DNA of 64,000 nt from Siminovitchia acidinfaciens (lineage in GTDB: Bacteria; Bacillota; Bacilli; Bacillales; Bacillaceae_C): assembly GCF_003605385.1 (NCBI RefSeq), contig NZ_QYTV02000008.1, positions 1 through 64,000 on the forward strand, in the 5' to 3' direction. The translations under genes and the position numbers were made by a program. The notes under the pieces were generated by a model. That model ran no database searches. It was not told the DNA's origin and saw nothing but the letters and a program-made list of their open reading frames with translations. Below, one piece after another: positions 61,702-64,000 of this stretch. Numbering within the stretch: position 1 is the first letter of the stretch; each line of letters opens with the position of its first letter.

Positions 61702-62025
61702 TCACCTTCTTTTTAATAATTCATTAACAGGGTCTGTGATCCGATTCCACTCTTCGATGATGGACGTTAAAGCGTCTTCGCCGGCCTCAGTTAAAAAGTA
61801 ATATTTACGATTCGGTCCTGAGTCAGACGGGCGCATCTCACCTCTGATCAATCCATTTTTTTGAAGTCTTAATAAAACCGGATAAATCGTACCTTCACTC
61901 ACATCCTGAAGGCCGATATCCTGCAGCTTCTTGGACAGCTCGTAGCCATAAACGGCTTCTTTTTCAATCACTGCCAATACACAGCCATCCAGTATTCCTT
62001 TCAATAACTGACTTCGTACAGACAT
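61702..62025 (-). CDS. PadR family transcriptional regulator
   Basis: About 107 residues starting at ATG 62025 after AAGGAAGGTG. Winged helix of the PadR type: LLKGILDGCVLAVIEKEAVY, then GYELSKKLQ, SEGTIYPVLLRLQKNGLI and GPNRKYYFLTEAGE. It heads a three-gene unit and faces a cluster of operator-like repeats, so it most likely represses its own operon. Confidence 0.9.
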   Translation of the reverse strand: MSVRSQLLKGILDGCVLAVIEKEAVYGYELSKKLQDIGLQDVSEGTIYPVLLRLQKNGLIRGEMRPSDSGPNRKYYFLTEAGEDALTSIIEEWNRITDPVNELLKRR

Positions 62026-62048
62026 AGGCACCTTCCTTTATAAACGTA

Positions 62049-62204
62049 ACTTGCTATGCAAGATAGTGGGTCAATAATATATAGCAGCGTTTTAAAAACT
62101 GCCAGTAAGATACTTTGCATTGCAAGGTAGTTGATAAGAGAATCACTACCTGGCAATGCAAAGTAGTTCGATAAAAAATATAACTACTTTGTTATGCCCA
62201 GTAG
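62049..62204 (-). promoter_or_regulatory. Cluster of four PadR operator-like repeats
   Basis: Copies of CTACTTTGCATTGCCAGGTAG or its complement lie at 62051-62066 (partial), 62111-62130, 62146-62166 (inverted) and 62184-62204. The middle pair forms an almost perfect 24-bp inverted repeat with a 6-base loop. Each copy is itself close to palindromic, as expected for PadR dimers. Confidence 0.65.
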
Positions 62205-62258
62205 CTATATTCAATATAAGTGTTTATTTTTTTCAAGTCAACAAAAAGTTTTTAATGG

Positions 62259-62450
62259 TTAGATTCCTTTTTGCTGGCAATAGGTATCGACCAATTCTTC
62301 AATCTGCTCCAGCTCCGGGTATTCTCCTAAAAAGGAAAACTTTAGCTCTTCAATGAACTCTCCCTCATGATAAACATGAATGGCCCCATTTTGTTCAATG
62401 ACACTGTATTCCGGTTCAAAAATATATCCGCTTCTTTCAATGGCTCCCAT
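62259..62450 (-). CDS. ybxH: YbxH-like small protein (DUF5370)
   Basis: A 63-residue acidic protein after AAAGGAGC. Sequence MGAIERSGYIFEPEYSVIEQ, then VYHEGEFIEELKF and EELVDTYC, matches the small Bacillus YbxH family as I remember it. Function unknown. Confidence 0.68.
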   Translation of the reverse strand: MGAIERSGYIFEPEYSVIEQNGAIHVYHEGEFIEELKFSFLGEYPELEQIEELVDTYCQQKGI

Positions 62451-62579
62451 TTTTATTCAGCTCCTTTTAAATTATCGTACCCTGTTCATTCTCACTGTAG
62501 ACAACAAATGAAAAGAGATGGAAAATTGTCATTCTTTAAGGTTAAAATAGACTCAATGATGATAAGGGAGCTTTAGGGG

Positions 62580-62702
62580 TTGAATATTTCCAATCTTGAA
62601 AATCGTCTAGAGGAGGTTATTTTAAAACGGGGCAGAGATTATTTAGAGAATGGTAATTTTCAAGGGATTAAAGAAGCATTACTTGATCATTGGAGAAGGT
62701 GA
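62580..62702 (+). pseudogene. SWIM zinc-finger protein, N-terminal fragment
   Basis: A 40-codon frame from TTG with GGGAG upstream. LEEVILKRGRDYLENGNFQG is the typical start of SWIM zinc-finger proteins, which normally run several hundred residues with a CxC..CxH finger. Here it stops right after, so it is a deletion remnant. Confidence 0.55.
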
Positions 62703-62787
62703 ATAAGGTGCTTATTTGAAGCTATTCTGTTCAAATTAGTCCAGTTTTTGGGCGCGATTACTATAATCTTAATATGAGGAGAATCTT

Positions 62788-63219
62788 ATGAAAAAAACAC
62801 TTTTTTTCGCCGCTGCCCTCATAGCTGGAATTTTATTAAGTATGGAGGCGGCAATTGGAGGAGCACTTGGGGAAAATATCGGCGAACTGGAAGCTTCGTT
62901 GTTTGTGTTTGCGATTGGCGCAGTTATTTTGGTTCCATCCGCTCTTTTTTTACAGAAACAAAAATTCACCACTGCGCTCAAGCGTCCCAAATGGGAGTTG
63001 ACAGGCGGATTCTTAGGAGCATTTTATCTTGTTCTACTATTAATCAGCGTAAATATGATTGGCGTCGGTGTATCGATGGTCGCTGTGATAATCGGACAAA
63101 TTTTCATAAGCATTGTTATTGATCACTTTGGCTGGATAGGCATTCCGGAAATGAAATTTGACCGGAATCGGCTAACAGCTACAGTTCTATTAATCGGGGC
63201 GTTATTTTTAATTGTGTAG
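62788..63219 (+). CDS. DMT/YdcZ family membrane protein
   Basis: A 143-residue protein with five hydrophobic helices after GAGGAG. Features of the YdcZ/DMT half-transporter family: EAAIGGALGENIGELEASLF, WELTGGFLGAFYLV and VIIGQIFISIVIDHFGW. These small proteins usually act as pairs; a paralog follows 12 bases on but is frameshifted. Confidence 0.82.
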   Translation: MKKTLFFAAALIAGILLSMEAAIGGALGENIGELEASLFVFAIGAVILVPSALFLQKQKFTTALKRPKWELTGGFLGAFYLVLLLISVNMIGVGVSMVAVIIGQIFISIVIDHFGWIGIPEMKFDRNRLTATVLLIGALFLIV

Positions 63220-63231
63220 GCGGTGGACAAG

Positions 63232-63710
63232 TTGACTTTGTTGATGGTGCTCGTTCCAATCATTGCCGGGGTAAGTATTAGCGTACAGGCGGCTGTTAAT
63301 GGAAGTCTCGGAGCGAAAACTAGCAGTCTTGTAAGTGCGGCTTTGTCTTTTTTTACAGGAGCGACTTCGCTGGCCGCAGCAGTTGTTTTTCTTGGAAATG
63401 GAGATGTTTTCGTAGTAAAAGATGTACCTGCTTGGCAGTTGCTAGCTGCTGTCTGCGGGATTCTATTCATTACTATCATGGTTTACGTCGTCCCGAAAAT
63501 CGGCGTGACGGCGGCGACAGTGACGGTGATTATCGGCCAATTAATAGCAAGCCTGGCTATCGACCATTTCGGATGGTTCCTTACAGAAGTGAATCCATTT
63601 GGCTTGAAAAGGCTGTTGGGAGTCATTTGTTGTTAGGGTCTTTGTATTTTGTCTATAAAGGAAAAGAAGGGGAAAAGCCGGTAGCCGGATTGAAAAAGTC
63701 CGTTCAATAA
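63232..63710 (+). pseudogene. DMT/YdcZ family membrane protein with 3' frameshift
   Basis: Starts at TTG 63232 after AGGCGGTGG (or GTG 63223). It is parallel to its upstream paralog (SVQAAVNGSLGAKTSSLVSA, TVIIGQLIASLAIDHFGWF) up to LLGVI, where a missing T in an ATTT(T)GTTG run gives CC and a stop at 63636. The other frame continues with LLLGSLYFVYKGKEGEK to 63710, the expected last helix and tail. One base restores the full protein of about 158 residues. Confidence 0.75.
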
Positions 63711-63775
63711 GTGTGAAATCAAGGGCTTTTTCTTAAAAATGTTAAAATGAATAAAAATCAAAGGGGTGGACTGTT

Positions 63776-64000
63776 ATGACAAATTCCTCGAAAGTGAAAC
63801 TTACTTCGCTTTCCTCCAAAGGAGGTTGCGGGTGCAAGATTGGACCTGCCGATTTAGCTCAGGTTTTACATGAACTTCCACCGGGGATATCCGATCCCAA
63901 TCTACTGGTCGGATTAGATACGAGCGATGATGCGGGCGTATACCGTTTAAACGACACGACCGCCATAGTTCAGACAGTGGACTTTTTCACGCCGATAGTC
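63776..64000 (+). CDS. selD: Selenide, water dikinase, 3' end outside window
   Basis: The frame begins at ATG 63776 after AAGGGGTGGA and is open to the window end (75 codons). It shows the SelD N terminus: [19 protein letters not shown] with the catalytic Cys-Gly-Cys-Lys, [13 protein letters not shown] and [11 protein letters not shown]. The residue that is Sec in some organisms is Cys (TGC). SelD makes selenophosphate for selenocysteine or 2-selenouridine tRNA. Confidence 0.92.
   Translation, partial: MTNSSKVKLTSLSSKGGCGCKIGPADLAQVLHELPPGISDPNLLVGLDTSDDAGVYRLNDTTAIVQTVDFFTPIV

Noticed and set aside
63776-63850. Selenocysteine codon in selD
   Set aside because: The catalytic position is TGC (Cys), not TGA, so no recoding is needed.

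Overview
The window reads as chromosome of a low-to-mid GC, spore-forming Bacillaceae species (Bacillus or a close relative). Evidence: strong AGGAGG-type ribosome binding sites with GTG/TTG starts, a CotA-type spore-coat laccase, DgkB directly followed in the same direction by RlmCD after a few inserted genes (as in B. subtilis), YwbE and YbxH small proteins, CatR/YodB-CatDE style quinone genes and SelD. The species was not identified.

Layout. 1-4.8 kb: end of a cell-wall glucosaminidase with SH3b repeats, a MacB-like ABC exporter and small membrane proteins. 4.8-10 kb: an MFS exporter, then a four-gene translationally coupled ECF sigma operon (sigma, zinc anti-sigma, a membrane protein with three internal repeats, a LiaF-like protein). 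10-15.4 kb: dgkB, GNAT, PCYCGC lipoprotein, sirtuin, rlmCD. 15.4-27.3 kb: a visibly more A/T-rich island starting right after rlmCD. It holds a Gabija-type OLD-nuclease/UvrD-helicase pair, several unrecognised genes, one gene broken at a T9A9 run, and copies of a roughly 300-base noncoding repeat with a covarying hairpin. 27.3-32 kb: quinone/catechol stress genes (HxlR regulator, catD, catE, LLM oxidoreductase, FMN reductase, NAD(P)-binding protein). 32-44 kb: mixed small operons (zinc-ribbon microprotein, pyridoxamine kinase, acyltransferase, phosphodiesterase, VOC/MmcQ, hydrolase, paralogous lipoprotein-like pair), tRNA-Leu and a peptide transporter. 44-54 kb: class A PBP with a long charged tail, TetR/MFS drug-efflux pair, cotA, membrane-anchored serine protease, ABC1 kinase. 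54-60 kb: Fe-alcohol dehydrogenase, a soluble histidine kinase and a sigma-54 activator, then a Zn-alcohol dehydrogenase read the other way from an excellent -24/-12 promoter. 60-64 kb: PadR-controlled membrane operon with four operator-like copies, a DMT pair (second copy frameshifted) and the start of selD.

Noncoding structure is unusually rich: two or three intergenic arrays with a strict 19-21 base period, one 52-base array, three GC-rich intergenic elements of a shared family, and terminators or repeat ends that run into coding sequence. The best leads are the rlmCD island with its repeats, the sigma-54 alcohol module, and the ECF operon. All family names come from sequence recognition alone; no searches were run.
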